A stretch of DNA of 13,170 nt from Bruticola sp004554425 (GTDB lineage: Bacteria; Vulcanimicrobiota; Xenobia; Xenobiales; Xenobiaceae): contig CATXCY010000052.1 in assembly GCA_958366945.1 (NCBI GenBank), forward strand, positions 1 to 13,170. Reading direction: 5' to 3'. Shown here piece after piece: positions 12,501 to 13,170 of the stretch. The notes beneath the pieces were generated by a model. The model was not told the origin of the DNA. It ran no database searches and saw only the letters and a list, made by a program, of their open reading frames with translations. Within the stretch, counting starts at the first letter, position 1, and each line of letters begins with the position of its first letter. The position numbers and the translations under genes are program-made.

Positions 12501-13170
12501 TGGCGCTACCTCCTACATTGCACATGTAAAAGGCCAAACTCAGGGCCTCTTCTAGCTTTTTAGTATCGATTTGCCGGTAAAGGCCCATAATCGAGCGGCG
12601 CACTTCTTCCAAGCTTTGGCCTTGCTCAATAAGGTTGATAACCGGCTGAATAAGGTCGCCAGCCAGCTCGTGCAAGCTTTGCTCTTTAGGCATGTAGTTT
12701 TCGGAAGTGAGCTTTTTAGTAGGCGCAGCAAAACTGACGGCCGGGCCGTTGTCTAGCTCAATATCATCTTCAGCAAAGCCGTAAGCCTTCATAAAATAGG
12801 CTTTGGTAAACTTTAGGCCGCTGTCATAAAGAATTTTGTCTCTTTCAGCTAAGACTTTGTCTACATCGCTTTCACGGAAAAGCTCAAAACTCGGAGCTTG
12901 GCCTTGCCAATTGAAGTTAAAAGTCCACTCCACAAGGCACTGGATAACGCGCTCGATCATGCGCTTATCGGAAGCTACGATCTCTTCTCGCACGTCGTTA
13001 TGCGTTTTGGCAGCAGCATAGGAGCCGGTTGAGCCCACTTCACTGCTGAGAGTTTGGCCCACGATAGCCAGGGCGATTTCAGCGTTGCAATGATCGATGA
13101 GTTCTTTATGTGGACTAGAAGAAGAGCTGCCGCGCCCGCTGTTGCCATCGAGAATTTCTACGGCACTATC
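12487..13170 (-). CDS. Mu gp29-like portal protein (DUF935), C-terminal part
   Basis: The reading frame is open to the window edge; 227 residues of the C-terminal part are seen, and the N-terminal half is missing. The stretch just inside the edge, with SSPHKELIDHCNAEIALAIVGQTLSSE near its start (broken here as ..HKELIDHCN.. then ..IVGQTLSSE), followed by AKTHNDVREEIVASDKRMIERVIQ, is typical of the Mu gp29 / DUF935 portal family. An apparent GTG start at 13062 is an internal valine in that conserved block, not the true start. Portals form the ring through which DNA enters the head. The stop overlaps the MuF start by 14 bases, preserving the portal-MuF order of Mu. Confidence 0.9.
   Translation of the reverse strand, partial: DSAVEILDGNSGRGSSSSSPHKELIDHCNAEIALAIVGQTLSSEVGSTGSYAAAKTHNDVREEIVASDKRMIERVIQCLVEWTFNFNWQGQAPSFELFRESDVDKVLAERDKILYDSGLKFTKAYFMKAYGFAEDDIELDNGPAVSFAAPTKKLTSENYMPKEQSLHELAGDLIQPVINLIEQGQSLEEVRRSIMGLYRQIDTKKLEEALSLAFYMCNVGGSASASR

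Noticed and set aside
13060..13062. GTG at 13062 as the portal start codon
   Set aside because: The same frame continues to the window edge through residues typical of the DUF935 portal family, so this is an internal valine.

Overview
The window carries the left (early) part of a Mu-like transposable phage or prophage plus the end of a convergent head-gene operon. The identifying set is a DDE transposase of the MuA family (1363-3378), its AAA+ target-capture partner MuB (3378-4271), GemA/gp16 (4280-4717), a Gam-type DNA-end protector (5371-5877), a Mor-family activator (6508-6837) and, on the other strand, a Mu gp29-type portal, a MuF head protein and a gpG-type morphogenesis protein. The host cannot be named from sequence alone. 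Strong AGGAGG-type ribosome binding sites, TTG/GTG starts and roughly mid-range GC would fit a Bacillota-type host, including Negativicutes, but this is a guess.

Layout. Positions 1-681 hold no convincing gene. They contain two copies of a GGCC-GTTA-GGCC hairpin, three terminator-like stem-loops, a four-copy 10-bp motif in alternating orientation and a 9-bp tandem repeat; the phage left end with its transposase sites most likely lies here. Positions 682-1352 are the lysogeny switch: a leftward XRE repressor and a rightward Cro/Ner-like protein, separated by two facing promoters and a perfect 17-bp inverted repeat. Positions 1363-9599 are one rightward early operon: transposase A, B, GemA, a 93-aa unknown, a shortened Gam-like paralogue, Gam, two small unknowns, a Mor-like activator, a full-length DnaB-type helicase, a 189-aa unknown and a DUF2441-like (possibly ADP-ribosyltransferase-fold) protein. 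A promoter-like site and a 16-bp perfect stem at 9600-9725 could bracket a small RNA. Positions 9726-13170 read leftward: portal (cut by the window edge), MuF, a 72-aa protein, gpG.

How it fits together. A and B drive replicative transposition, Gam shields DNA ends, and the phage appears to bring its own replicative helicase, which Mu itself does not. Mor would switch on later transcription. The head operon is inverted relative to Mu and stops after gpG, so protease and capsid genes must lie elsewhere. The most striking gene is the MuF protein: a conserved head domain, a charged coiled coil, three 26-residue repeats and an AT-rich C-terminal domain with a complete JAMM (HxH-x7-SxxD) metalloprotease motif, followed by a small AT-rich gene. 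That is the layout of a phage-borne MuF polymorphic toxin with a candidate immunity gene.
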